In this document: piece after piece, positions 24,258 to 33,143 of the stretch
How the letters are laid out: every line of letters starts with the position of its first letter
Numbering within the stretch: position 1 is the first letter of the stretch
Assembly (NCBI RefSeq): GCF_003014615.1
Contig: NZ_PYGI01000016.1
Location: forward strand, 1 to 64,000
DNA: 64,000 bases
From: Marinobacterium halophilum
Lineage (GTDB): Bacteria; Pseudomonadota; Gammaproteobacteria; Pseudomonadales; Balneatricaceae
Direction of reading: 5' to 3'
Notes under the pieces: generated by a model
The model's input: the letters and a program-made list of their open reading frames with translations, nothing else
What the model was told of the DNA's origin: nothing
Databases searched by the model: none
Program-made: the position numbers and the translations under genes

Positions 24258-25619
24258 GTGACACAGTTGTTGGTACGTTACTCGCGCATTCTGGAAATTG
24301 TCGGTGATATCGTCAAGGTCCATGTACCAGAGCCTGAAGAGGGTGATGTGGCCGCGATCGGCTACGGTGATCTGGCTCTGATCGAAAACATCATCGACCC
24401 CGACCAGCCGCCGTTCATGGCGCAGGTGGTACAGCTGGATCGCAGCAGTGTGTCGCTGCAGGTGTTTTCGGGCACTAAGGGGCTGTCCACCAAGGCCGGT
24501 ATACGCTTCCTCGGTCATCCGATGCAGGTGACCTTCTCCCCCAATATTCTGGGCCGTGCCTTTTCCGGTGCGGGGCGCGCCATTGATGGCGGCCCGAGCC
24601 TCAGCGAAGATGCCCGCATTGATATCGACGGGCCAACGGTAAACCCGGCCCGGCGCATTCTGGCCTCCCGCATGATCCGCACCGATGTGCCGATGATCGA
24701 CGTGTTCAACTCACTGGTTGAAAGCCAGAAAATCCCCATTTTTTCCGTCGCCGGCGAGCCCTACAACCGCCTGCTGGCGCAGATCGGTGCCAACGCGGAT
24801 GCTGATGTGGTGGTGTTTGGCGGCATCGGTCTGATTTTCGATGACTATCATTTCTTCCGCCGGGCCTTCGAAGAGGCGGGTGTCAGTGCACGCACGGTGA
24901 TGTTTGTGCATTTGGGCTCCGACCCGACGGTGGAGGGGTTGCTGGTGCCCGATATGGCGCTGGCGGTTGCCGAACGCTTTGCGGTCGAGGAGGGCAAACG
25001 CGTATTGGTGCTGCTCACCGACATGACCGCCTATGCCGATGCGCTCAAGGAGATCGGCATCTCCATGGAACATGTGCCGTCCAACCGTGGCTATGTGGGT
25101 GACCTTTACTCACAGTTGGCGCGCCGCTATGAAAAAGCCTGTGACTACAAGGGTGCCGGTTCGGTCACCATTCTCTCGGTGACCACCATGCCCGGCGATG
25201 ATGTGACCCATCCGGTGCCGGACAACACCGGCTATATCACCGAAGGCCAGTTTTACCTGCACAACGGCGTGCTTGATCCCTTCGGTTCGTTGTCGCGGCT
25301 GAAGCAGCATGTGATCGGCAAGGTCACCCGTGAAGACCATGGCCAGATCATGAACACCATGGTGCGTTTCTACGCCGAGGCCCGTGATGCCCAACAGAAA
25401 CAGGCGATGTCGTTCGACCTGACCGAATATGATGAACGTTTGCTGCGTTTTGGCGATCTGTTCCATGACCGGTTCATGGATATCAGTGTTTCCATGCCGC
25501 TGGAAGCGGCGCTGGACCTGTGCTGGCAGACGCTGGCCGAGTGCTTCAGTGCCGACGAGCTGTTGATGAAACAGCAGCTTGTGGATAAGTATTTCCCACA
25601 GACCCATGCGGTAGGGTGA
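24258..25619 (+). CDS. V-type ATPase subunit B
   Basis: A 453-residue regulatory, non-catalytic nucleotide-binding subunit of the V1 head. Family blocks are GRAFSGAGRAIDGGP, SVAGEPYNRLLAQIGANAD, and SNRGYVGDLYSQLARRYEKA, which supplies the arginine facing the A-subunit site. No P-loop is present, as expected. GTG start with GGGAG upstream. It is the first gene of the seven-gene cluster here, whereas in Chlamydia-type operons B follows A; A lies at the far end (29848). Confidence 0.95.
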   Translation: MTQLLVRYSRILEIVGDIVKVHVPEPEEGDVAAIGYGDLALIENIIDPDQPPFMAQVVQLDRSSVSLQVFSGTKGLSTKAGIRFLGHPMQVTFSPNILGRAFSGAGRAIDGGPSLSEDARIDIDGPTVNPARRILASRMIRTDVPMIDVFNSLVESQKIPIFSVAGEPYNRLLAQIGANADADVVVFGGIGLIFDDYHFFRRAFEEAGVSARTVMFVHLGSDPTVEGLLVPDMALAVAERFAVEEGKRVLVLLTDMTAYADALKEIGISMEHVPSNRGYVGDLYSQLARRYEKACDYKGAGSVTILSVTTMPGDDVTHPVPDNTGYITEGQFYLHNGVLDPFGSLSRLKQHVIGKVTREDHGQIMNTMVRFYAEARDAQQKQAMSFDLTEYDERLLRFGDLFHDRFMDISVSMPLEAALDLCWQTLAECFSADELLMKQQLVDKYFPQTHAVG

Positions 25620-25625
25620 CAGCGC

Positions 25626-26231
25626 ATGGCCAAGCTGGCGCTCAATAAAAGCACCCTGAACCATGAGCAGCAGCGTCTCAAGTCCTTCCGTCAATTCGTG
25701 CCGGCACTGGACCTGAAGCGCAAGCAGATTCTGGCGGCACGGTTGAAGGCGCGGCGCGCGCTGGAAGAACAGGAACGCCAGCGGCGTGAAATCGAGACCG
25801 AGGTGGCCCTGCAGCTGCCCATGTTGGCCGGTACCCGGCTGGCGCTGGATGGACTGGTGAGGCTGCGCAAGGTGCATCAGCGCGTGGATAATCTGGTGGG
25901 TATCCAGTTGCCGGTGGTGGATGCGGTCGACATCGATTGTCAGGCCTATTCTCGCCTGGCGCTGCCGCAATGGGTTGATATTCTGGTGGCCCGTCTGCAG
26001 CAGATGATCGAGCTGCGGGTCCGTCATGAAGTGGAGCAGGTGCGGCTGGAACGGCTGGAAGCGGCTCTGCAGAAAACCACCCAGCGTTTGAATCTGTTCG
26101 ACAAGGTGCTGATCCCGCGTACCGAAGCCAATATTCGCCGTATTCGTATCGCGCTGTCGGATGCCGAGCGTGCCGGTGTGGTGCGTGCCAAGTTTGCCAA
26201 GAACAAGCGGGCCAGGATGGCGGTCTCATGA
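25626..26231 (+). CDS. V-type ATPase subunit D (central shaft)
   Basis: A 201-residue coiled-coil rotor shaft that links the catalytic head to the membrane rotor. It begins MAKLALNKSTLNHEQQRLKS and has long N- and C-terminal helices (KIRRAL-type basic heptads). The C-terminal FDKVLIPRTEANIRRIRIALSDAE is typical of subunit D. It starts 7 bp after B and overlaps the next gene (I) by 4 bp. Confidence 0.93.
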   Translation: MAKLALNKSTLNHEQQRLKSFRQFVPALDLKRKQILAARLKARRALEEQERQRREIETEVALQLPMLAGTRLALDGLVRLRKVHQRVDNLVGIQLPVVDAVDIDCQAYSRLALPQWVDILVARLQQMIELRVRHEVEQVRLERLEAALQKTTQRLNLFDKVLIPRTEANIRRIRIALSDAERAGVVRAKFAKNKRARMAVS

Positions 26232-28021
26232 GTATTGTAACCCTGAACAAGGCGACGCTGATCGGGCTGACAGCGGATAAGGCGTCGATCCTTGACCGGC
26301 TGCAGGCGCTGGGCCTGCTGCATGTCATTCCGTTGGCACAGGCGCAGCCTGAATTGGTTGCCGAGCTGCCCGATGGGGTTCACCCCGAACAGCTGCAGCA
26401 GGCGATCCGGTATCTGCTCAGTTGTCCGCGCAAACGGCGTCAGGTCGTGGCTGAACGCCATTTCAAGCTGTCGCGGGTGGTGGCGGATGTGCTCGACAAC
26501 CGCAAGCGCCACCTTGAGCTCAGCGAACAGCATGACTTCCTGCGCAAACGTATTCGTGATCTGGAACCCTGGGGCAGCTTCGAGTTGCCGGGGGAGCACG
26601 GCTTGCAGGGACATCGGCTCTGGTTCTATCTGGTGCCCAACTACCGTATGGCCGAGGTCGCCAAAACCGATCTGCCCTGGGCGGTGGTGCATCGTGACAA
26701 CCGTTACTCCTATGTCGCGGTGATCGCCGAAGAGGAACCGCGCGCGAACCAGATGCCGGTGCCGCGTACGCACACCGGCTCTGTGCCACTGAGTCAGTTG
26801 CGCCGTGAGCTGGAAGATCTGGCGATCGAGATCGAAACGCTCGACGCCGAGCGTGAAGCCCATACCCGCTGGCTGTTTCTGTTGCAGCGTTCACTCGCCG
26901 GCAGTCAGGATCAGGCGGAGTGTGAAACGGTCAGTCAGCAGGCTCTGGATGCGGGCGAGGTCTTTGCCCTGCAGGGCTGGTTCCCGGAAAGTCGGCGGGA
27001 GCAGCTGCAGCAGTTTGCGGCGGCCGAAGGCATGGTGCTGGTGACCGAAACGGTGGCTGACGACGAGCGGCCCCCGACGCTGCTGGACAACCCGGTACAG
27101 CTGGCGGGCGGTGAAGAGATTGTGCGTTTTTATCAGATGCCGGGCTATCGTGCCTGGGATCCGTCACGGGTCGTGTTTTTTTCCTTTGCCGCATTCTTTG
27201 CCCTGATCCTGTCCGATGCCGGCTATGCCTTTCTGCTGGCACTGGTGCTGCTGTTGTATTGGCGCACCATGGGGCGCAGTGAGACGGGACGACGCCTGCG
27301 CATACTGGGTAGCACGCTGGCCCTGTTCTCGGCGGTGTGGGGAGTACTGGTCGGCAGTTATTTCGGCGCGTCTCCGCCTGAGCTTCTGGCACCGCTCAAA
27401 CAGTTCGACATGAACGACTTTGACAGCATGATGCAGGTCTCGGTGATTATGGGAGCCGGGCATCTGCTGTTGGCCAACCTGATTTCGGCATGGCGCAGTC
27501 GCACGCGGTTACAGGCATTGGTGCCTGTGGGCTGGATGCTGCTGGTGCTGGCTGGGGTGAGTGCCTGGCTGCGTCAGCAGATGGACGTCGAGTGGGGCGT
27601 GATCGGTCTGGGTCTGGCGTTGATCCTGCTGTTTTCCAGCACCCGTCCCTGGCACGGCGGCCGCAATCTGCTCTGGCGCGTTGTGGATGGTTTGCTGGCG
27701 CTGACAGGGGTCTCCAAGATGTTTGGTGATGTACTCAGTTACCTGCGCCTGTTTGCCCTTGGCCTGGCCAGTGCATCACTGGCGATCACCTTCAATCAGC
27801 TTGCTACCGATGTGGCTGCCGCAGTTCCCGGCATGGGACTGTTTCTTGAAGTAGTGATCCTGCTGTTGGGTCACTTGCTCAACTTCGTGCTGGCGGTGGT
27901 CAGTGGCGTGATCCACGGCCTGCGTCTCAACCTGATCGAGTTCTACAACTGGAGCCTTGCAGATGAAGGCTACGCTTTTCAACCTTTCACCAAGCGGGAG
28001 GTGAACCCTTGGATAACCTGA
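26228..28021 (+). CDS. V-type ATPase subunit I (membrane stator, a-subunit)
   Basis: A 597-residue protein. Residues about 1-300 form the cytoplasmic coiled-coil arm. Residues about 310-590 hold 7-8 membrane helices, starting at VVFFSFAAFFALILSDAGYAF. A conserved stretch SKMFGDVLSYLRLFALGLASASLA carries the arginine (YLRLF) expected to face the rotor glutamate. This subunit provides the ion half-channels. It overlaps D by 4 bp and K by 13 bp. Confidence 0.93.
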   Translation: MSIVTLNKATLIGLTADKASILDRLQALGLLHVIPLAQAQPELVAELPDGVHPEQLQQAIRYLLSCPRKRRQVVAERHFKLSRVVADVLDNRKRHLELSEQHDFLRKRIRDLEPWGSFELPGEHGLQGHRLWFYLVPNYRMAEVAKTDLPWAVVHRDNRYSYVAVIAEEEPRANQMPVPRTHTGSVPLSQLRRELEDLAIEIETLDAEREAHTRWLFLLQRSLAGSQDQAECETVSQQALDAGEVFALQGWFPESRREQLQQFAAAEGMVLVTETVADDERPPTLLDNPVQLAGGEEIVRFYQMPGYRAWDPSRVVFFSFAAFFALILSDAGYAFLLALVLLLYWRTMGRSETGRRLRILGSTLALFSAVWGVLVGSYFGASPPELLAPLKQFDMNDFDSMMQVSVIMGAGHLLLANLISAWRSRTRLQALVPVGWMLLVLAGVSAWLRQQMDVEWGVIGLGLALILLFSSTRPWHGGRNLLWRVVDGLLALTGVSKMFGDVLSYLRLFALGLASASLAITFNQLATDVAAAVPGMGLFLEVVILLLGHLLNFVLAVVSGVIHGLRLNLIEFYNWSLADEGYAFQPFTKREVNPWIT

Positions 28022-28455
28022 TATTGGCCCTGGGATGGGCAGGACTCTACGGCCCGATGGCTCTGGGCGCGATCGGCAGCATTATTGGCTGTGCACTGGC
28101 GGGTCAGGCAGCATGTGGCGCGTTGCTGGAAACGGAGACCGGCCACGGGCGCTATGTCGGCATCGCTGCGATGCCGTCATCACAAACCATTTATGGCATC
28201 GTGGTCATGTTCTCGCTCAACCGCACGGTGACGCTGGATAATGCGCCGGGCCTGTTCGCCATTGGTATTCTGGCAGGCATGGCGTTGTTGTTCAGTGCCG
28301 TGCGTCAGGGCCAGTGCTGTGCCAGTGCCATCAACGTGTCCAAGATCAAGCCGGAAATCTTCGGCATGTCGATTGCGCCGGCGGCGATTGTTGAAGGCTT
28401 TGCCGTGTTCGCGTTTATCTTTGCGCTGGTGATCAGTGCCGGTATTCCGGCGTAA
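28009..28455 (+). CDS. V-type ATPase rotor subunit K (double-hairpin proteolipid)
   Basis: A 148-residue four-helix proteolipid that forms the ion-carrying ring. The ion-binding glutamate is in IAPAAIVEGFAVFAFIF. Two glutamines match Na+ ligands known from Enterococcus hirae NtpK: one in AMPSSQTIYGIV, the other in AVRQGQCCASAI. This suggests sodium rather than proton transport. It starts with TTG at 28009 inside the end of the I gene. Confidence 0.92.
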   Translation: MDNLILALGWAGLYGPMALGAIGSIIGCALAGQAACGALLETETGHGRYVGIAAMPSSQTIYGIVVMFSLNRTVTLDNAPGLFAIGILAGMALLFSAVRQGQCCASAINVSKIKPEIFGMSIAPAAIVEGFAVFAFIFALVISAGIPA

Positions 28456-28466
28456 CGGAGGGTCTG

Positions 28467-29150
28467 ATGACCGATCAGGACAAGCAGCATGCGGCCTCCG
28501 GTGTAGAGGCGTTGATTGAACGGCTGAAGCAGCAGGGTGTGGAAGAGGGGCAGCGCCAGGCTGCGGCATTGGTCGAAGAGGCGCAGCGGCGTGCGGACTG
28601 GTTGCTGGAACAGGCAACGCAGGAGGCCGAGAAGCTGCGCAGCAAGGCGCGAGAGGATGCGGCCCGCTTGCAGCGTGCCGGTGAAGATGCGCTGAAAATG
28701 GCTGCCCGTGACATGAACCTGCAATTGCGTGAGCAGCTGGCGCAGACGTTTGCCGAACGGGTGCGGCTGCGGGTCAGTGAACCGCTCGACAGCGAAGCCT
28801 TCATGCGTGAACTGATCCGCGAGGTGATGATCCAGGCCTGTCAGGACGCCAAGCTGTGCGCGATGCCCAAGGTTGAATTGCTGTTGCCTGCTGGAGTGGT
28901 GGGGCTGGAAGAGCTGCGGCGTAACCCGCACGCCTATCGGGAAGGCAAGCTGAGCCAGTTTGTACAGGAACAGCTCAATCTGCAGCTGCGTGAAGGGGTC
29001 TCCCTTGATTTGCACGACGGTCGCGGCATTCGCATTCGTTGTAATGGTGATGATGCCGAGATTGACCTCAGCGACAGCGCCCTGGCTGAACTGCTGTTGC
29101 GTCATCTGCAGCCCCGGTTCCGTGCCATTCTGGAGGGGGTGATTCGCTAG
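28467..29150 (+). CDS. V-type ATPase subunit E (peripheral stalk)
   Basis: A 227-residue stalk subunit. A long charged N-terminal helix (about 10-95, with alternating RRADWLLEQATQEAEKL blocks) is followed by a C-terminal globular domain that binds the A/B head. It starts 12 bp after K. In Chlamydia-type operons E is the first gene; here it follows K, the usual last gene. The stop overlaps the next GTG (TAGTG). Confidence 0.85.
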   Translation: MTDQDKQHAASGVEALIERLKQQGVEEGQRQAAALVEEAQRRADWLLEQATQEAEKLRSKAREDAARLQRAGEDALKMAARDMNLQLREQLAQTFAERVRLRVSEPLDSEAFMRELIREVMIQACQDAKLCAMPKVELLLPAGVVGLEELRRNPHAYREGKLSQFVQEQLNLQLREGVSLDLHDGRGIRIRCNGDDAEIDLSDSALAELLLRHLQPRFRAILEGVIR

Positions 29151-29848
29151 TGTCGGTCTATTACACGCTGATCCCGGCCCTGCCGGCCTTGCCAACGGCA
29201 CTGGAGCAACTCAAGGAGTTGCCGATCTCGGTGCTGCAACTGGAGCAGCGACTGAGCATGTTGTCTGAAGAGGATCGGGCGCTGCTGGCACGGGCGCTGC
29301 GCCTGTTCCAGCGTGAGCGCAGCGGTGATGAAGGCGTCTCGGACCAGGATGAAGTGCGCTACTGGGAACAGGAACTGGACACGATTCCGCAGCGTCCGCT
29401 GCGAGGCATCTTGACGGAAAACCTGGAGTGGCGCAGCCTGATTGCCGCGCAGCGCTATCGTCTGGCGGGCCAGCATGAGGGCAACGGTTTTCAGGGTTAC
29501 GGCCCGCGGATCTGGATTATACGGCGAGACTGGCAGCAGCCCGACTTTGGTCTGGGACGCCAGTATCCCTGGCTGGCGGAGTCGCTGGCACAATTGAAAC
29601 AGGGGCAGGGGGTCGAGCTTGAGCAGCAGATCCTGGCCCGCCTGTGGCGCAAGCTGCATATGCTGGAACAGAGTCATCCTTTCACCCTGACGGCCGTGGC
29701 AGCCTACCGTCTGCGCTGGTCCATCGCCGAATACCGGCTGCGCTGGCAGGCGGACAGGGCACAGGTTCATTTTTCCCAACTGGTCGACCGGGCGCTGGCT
29801 GGCGCCGGGCGGGATAGCAGGGTCGACCCGGTAACAGAGGCAGGCTGA
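29150..29848 (+). CDS. DUF2764 protein of V-ATPase operons (C-like subunit)
   Basis: A 232-residue soluble, helical protein of a family found between E and A in Chlamydia, spirochaete and Bacteroidetes V-ATPase operons. It starts MSVYYTLIPALPALP and contains PRIWIIRRDWQQPDFGLG and a helical C-terminus. No separate C, F or G subunit gene is present in this cluster, so this protein may replace subunit C as the socket between shaft and ring. That role is inference. It overlaps both neighbours by 1 bp. Confidence 0.82.
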   Translation: MSVYYTLIPALPALPTALEQLKELPISVLQLEQRLSMLSEEDRALLARALRLFQRERSGDEGVSDQDEVRYWEQELDTIPQRPLRGILTENLEWRSLIAAQRYRLAGQHEGNGFQGYGPRIWIIRRDWQQPDFGLGRQYPWLAESLAQLKQGQGVELEQQILARLWRKLHMLEQSHPFTLTAVAAYRLRWSIAEYRLRWQADRAQVHFSQLVDRALAGAGRDSRVDPVTEAG

Positions 29849-31659
29849 TGACAACCCCCCAAAAACCGACGGCACGTGTAATCGGCGTGCGCGATGACAT
29901 TGTCAGTATCCGCATGCTGCGCGACGCCGAAGGCGAGTATTACCCGATCACCAAGAACGAGGTGGTGTTGATCTGTCCGCAGCGTCACGACGGAGAGCGT
30001 CAGGAGCAGCTGCAGGCCGAAGTATTGCGCGTGCGCCATGGCGAAGCGGACGTTCAGGTGTTCGAGGCTACCCGTGGGGTAGCGATCGGGGATGCGGTGG
30101 AGCAGAGCGGGCAGATGCTGTCGGTATCGCTGGGGCCAGGATTGCTTGGCCAGGTCTATGATGGCCTGCAGAACCCGTTGGAACTGATCGCCGGCCAGCA
30201 TGGTTTTTTCCTGCCGCGTGGACTGGAAGTGGATGGCATCGATGGTCAGCAGAAGTGGTCGTTCCAGCCGGTGGTCAAGGTTGGCACCCGGGTCAAGGCG
30301 GGCGACCTGTTGGGGCGTGTGCCGGAAAGCCGTTTCAGCCACAAAATCATGGTGCCGTTCAACTTGCGCGGTGATGCGGAAGTGACCTGGGTGCAGGAAG
30401 GCAGCTTTACCGTGACCACCCCGGTGGTGCGTCTGCGGCTGGCCAACGGCACGGAGCGTGAGGTGAGCATGCAGCAGCGCTGGCCGGTGCGGGTGCCGGT
30501 GAACCGGGATCTGCTGCGCGAAGGCTACAATCAGCGCCTGCTGCCGCAACAGCCGATGCTGACCAGTATCCGTTTGATCGATACCTTTTTCCCGGTGGCG
30601 CTCGGTGGTACGGCCTGTATTCCGGGGCCGTTCGGTGCCGGCAAGACTGTGCTGCAGGGGTTGATCTCGCGCTATTCCAACGTCGATATTGTGGTGATTG
30701 TGGCCTGTGGCGAGCGTGCCGGGGAAGTGGTGGAAACCATCACCGAATTCCCCAACATGCCGGACCCGCGTGGCGGCACGTTGATGGATCGTACGGTGAT
30801 CATCTGTAACACTTCGTCGATGCCGGTGGCGGCGCGTGAAGCGTCGATTTACACCGGTATCACCATGGGTGAATATTACCGGCAGATGGGCTACAACGTG
30901 TTGCTGATTGCCGATTCCACCTCGCGTTGGGCCCAGGCAATGCGGGAAACCTCGGGGCGGTTGGAAGAAATTCCGGGCGAAGAGGCGTTTCCGGCTTACC
31001 TGGACTCGGCCGTGCGAGCTCTGTACGAGCGTGCGGGGCTGGTCGAAACCAATGACCATACCCAGGGCAGTCTGACCCTGATCGGCACCGTCTCACCGGC
31101 GGGGGGCAACTTTGAAGAGCCGGTAACCCAGTCCACGCTGCGCACGGTGAAGGCTTTTCTTGGCCTCAGTGCCGAGCGGGCATACAAGCGTGCTTACCCG
31201 GCTGTCGATCCGTTGATCTCCTGGTCGCGCTATCTTGAACAGCTGGAAGGCTGGTTCCATGACGAGCTGTCGCCGCAGTGGGTGGCGGATGTCAAACGCA
31301 TGCTGGTGTTGCTGCGTGACGGGGAGCAGGTGCAGCAGATGATGCAGGTTACCGGCGAGGAAGGGGTCACGCTGGAGGATTACGTGGGCTGGCAGAAGGC
31401 GCAGTGCCTGGATCAGGTGTATCTGCAGCAGGATGCTTTTGATGATGTCGATGCGTCGACACCGATCCGGCGTCAGCAAGTTCTGTTCACGTTGCTGCTG
31501 CAGTGTCTGGATCATCCCCGCGACTTTACCGACAAGGATGCGGTGCGGACGCACTTCGTCAAATTGACCGGCCTGTTTCGCAATCTGAACTACAGCCGCG
31601 AAGACAGCCCCGACTACGCCCGTTACCGCAGCGAGATCGAACAACTGGGGCTCAGTTGA
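29848..31659 (+). CDS. V-type ATPase catalytic subunit A
   Basis: A 603-residue catalytic subunit. The P-loop is GPFGAGKT near residue 258. The catalytic glutamate region is VIVACGERAGEVVETITEFP, followed by SSMPVAAREASIYTGITMGEYYRQMG and ADSTSRWAQAMRETSGRLEEIPGEE. The extra non-homologous region between residues about 115 and 190 distinguishes it from F-type beta. It is the last gene of the cluster, full length, and its end overlaps the convergent Nudix gene by 8 bp. Confidence 0.96.
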   Translation: MTTPQKPTARVIGVRDDIVSIRMLRDAEGEYYPITKNEVVLICPQRHDGERQEQLQAEVLRVRHGEADVQVFEATRGVAIGDAVEQSGQMLSVSLGPGLLGQVYDGLQNPLELIAGQHGFFLPRGLEVDGIDGQQKWSFQPVVKVGTRVKAGDLLGRVPESRFSHKIMVPFNLRGDAEVTWVQEGSFTVTTPVVRLRLANGTEREVSMQQRWPVRVPVNRDLLREGYNQRLLPQQPMLTSIRLIDTFFPVALGGTACIPGPFGAGKTVLQGLISRYSNVDIVVIVACGERAGEVVETITEFPNMPDPRGGTLMDRTVIICNTSSMPVAAREASIYTGITMGEYYRQMGYNVLLIADSTSRWAQAMRETSGRLEEIPGEEAFPAYLDSAVRALYERAGLVETNDHTQGSLTLIGTVSPAGGNFEEPVTQSTLRTVKAFLGLSAERAYKRAYPAVDPLISWSRYLEQLEGWFHDELSPQWVADVKRMLVLLRDGEQVQQMMQVTGEEGVTLEDYVGWQKAQCLDQVYLQQDAFDDVDASTPIRRQQVLFTLLLQCLDHPRDFTDKDAVRTHFVKLTGLFRNLNYSREDSPDYARYRSEIEQLGLS

Positions 31660-32215
31660 TCAATACCAGCTCATCCTGTTCCGGGGTGAGTGTGATGTGG
31701 CGCAGCGGGAATACCGGCTGTGCTGCCGCGCGGTCGGCAAAGTAATAGCGCAGTGCATTGCGAATGGTAGTGAAGGCGAGTTGATCCCAGGGGATTTCGT
31801 CCTCGCTGAACAGCCGGCTCTCCAGCGTTTCATTGCTGCTGCCGAACTCGGCCTTGGGCAGGTCGGCCAGATAAATCAGCTGAACCTGGTTGACGTGCAG
31901 AATCGAAGTCTGGGTATACAGCTTGCGCAATTCCACCACGGCACAGGTTTCCTCCAGGGTCTCGCGTAATGCTGCAGCTTCCGTACTTTCGCCGTTCTCC
32001 ATGAAACCGGCGGGCAGGGTCCAGTAGCCATAACGGGGTTCGATCGCCCGGCGGCACAGCAACACACGGTCGCCGTGTACGGGCAGACAGCCGGCAATAA
32101 TGCGCGGGTTCTGGTAATGGATCTGTCCGCAGTGATCACAGACGTGACGTTCGCGGTTGTCGCCGTCGGGGACTCTAAGGGTCACCGGGGAGGCGCAGTG
32201 GCTGCAATAGTTCAT
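31652..32215 (-). CDS. Nudix hydrolase with N-terminal zinc ribbon
   Basis: A 187-residue protein. A zinc ribbon (CSHCASPV, then CDHCGQIHYQNPR) precedes the Nudix box GFMENGESTEAAALRETLEE, as in NudC-like and related NADH/NADPH or nucleotide-sugar hydrolases. The SQPWPFPxS motif of true NAD pyrophosphatases is absent, so the substrate is open. It converges with the V-ATPase A gene, overlapping by 8 bp. A 125-bp gap separates it from the divergent nudL-like gene. Confidence 0.88.
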   Translation of the reverse strand: MNYCSHCASPVTLRVPDGDNRERHVCDHCGQIHYQNPRIIAGCLPVHGDRVLLCRRAIEPRYGYWTLPAGFMENGESTEAAALRETLEETCAVVELRKLYTQTSILHVNQVQLIYLADLPKAEFGSSNETLESRLFSEDEIPWDQLAFTTIRNALRYYFADRAAAQPVFPLRHITLTPEQDELVLIN

Positions 32216-32340
32216 GATCTGCTCGCTTGCTCGGTAGGCCGCTGGTGGGTGAATGCATTCGATTGTGACATGTTTGGTCGGGGTCGCGACAGTCCCGTGG
32301 CCGGAGTATTATAGGCAGGTCAGATGTAATCGGATTACCC

Positions 32341-32940
32341 ATGCTTGATCATCTCCGTAAACAGTTGCAACACCACCGCCCATGGCGCTTGCGCACCCGC
32401 GGCCGCGAAGCAGGTGTATTGGTCGCGCTGACCGACTGCGCCGATCCTGAAGTGATTCTGACATTGAGATCGGCCCGTCTGTCCACCCATGGCGGCGAAA
32501 TAGCGTTCCCCGGTGGCAAACGTGACCCCGAAGATCAGGACCTGCTGGCCACGGCGATGCGCGAGGCCGAAGAAGAGGTGGCACTGCTACGGACTCAGGT
32601 CGATGTGATCGGCTCGCTGGGACAGGTGGTGTCCAAACATCGGTTGCAGGTAACGCCCTGGGTGGGCGTGATTGCACCTAACCAGCCGCTGACGGGCAAT
32701 CCGGATGAGATCGATGCGATCTACCGGGTACCGTTGAGTTTTCTGCTGGAGCCCGAGAACCGACGTATGGAGCAGGTAGCGTTTGCCGGCCAGACCCGTT
32801 TGGTACCGGCGTGGCGCTGGCAGGGCGAGGTGATCTGGGGGTTAACTGCGTATATTCTGACTGAACTGCTTAATGTCGGTTTCGATGCCGATATTCCCAT
32901 GCGTCCCCGCCCTGAACATTTGGAGAGTCCCCATGATTGA
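32341..32940 (+). CDS. Nudix CoA pyrophosphatase-like (NudL/YeaB)
   Basis: A 199-residue Nudix hydrolase. RSARLSTHGGEIAFPGGKRD combines the CoA-specific upstream signature with the start of the Nudix box. AMREAEEEVALL completes the box, with the metal-binding REAEEEV. NudL-type enzymes split CoA into phosphopantetheine and 3',5'-ADP. The gene overlaps the following DUF1289 gene by 8 bp. Confidence 0.9.
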   Translation: MLDHLRKQLQHHRPWRLRTRGREAGVLVALTDCADPEVILTLRSARLSTHGGEIAFPGGKRDPEDQDLLATAMREAEEEVALLRTQVDVIGSLGQVVSKHRLQVTPWVGVIAPNQPLTGNPDEIDAIYRVPLSFLLEPENRRMEQVAFAGQTRLVPAWRWQGEVIWGLTAYILTELLNVGFDADIPMRPRPEHLESPHD

Positions 32941-33124
32941 AACACCCGACGACAAACCGGTGCCCAGTCCCTGTGTGAGTGTGTGTGCGTTGGGGGCTGG
33001 CGATATCTGCATTGCCTGCCATCGCAGCGGTAACGAAATCAGTCGCTGGGGCAGCATGAACAATACGGAGAAGCGGGCAGTGTGGGCGTTGATCCGGCGG
33101 CGCGAGCAGGGCGAGGTCGTTTGA
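32933..33124 (+). CDS. DUF1289 small cysteine-rich protein
   Basis: A 63-residue protein with SPCVSVCALGAGDICIACHRSGNEISRW, the DUF1289 pattern of four cysteines that likely bind iron or zinc. ATG at 32933 lies in the 3' end of the nudL-like gene and no separate promoter is needed. Function of the family is unknown. Confidence 0.88.
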   Translation: MIETPDDKPVPSPCVSVCALGAGDICIACHRSGNEISRWGSMNNTEKRAVWALIRRREQGEVV

Positions 33125-33143
33125 CCTCCCCCGGCTTGCTGAA

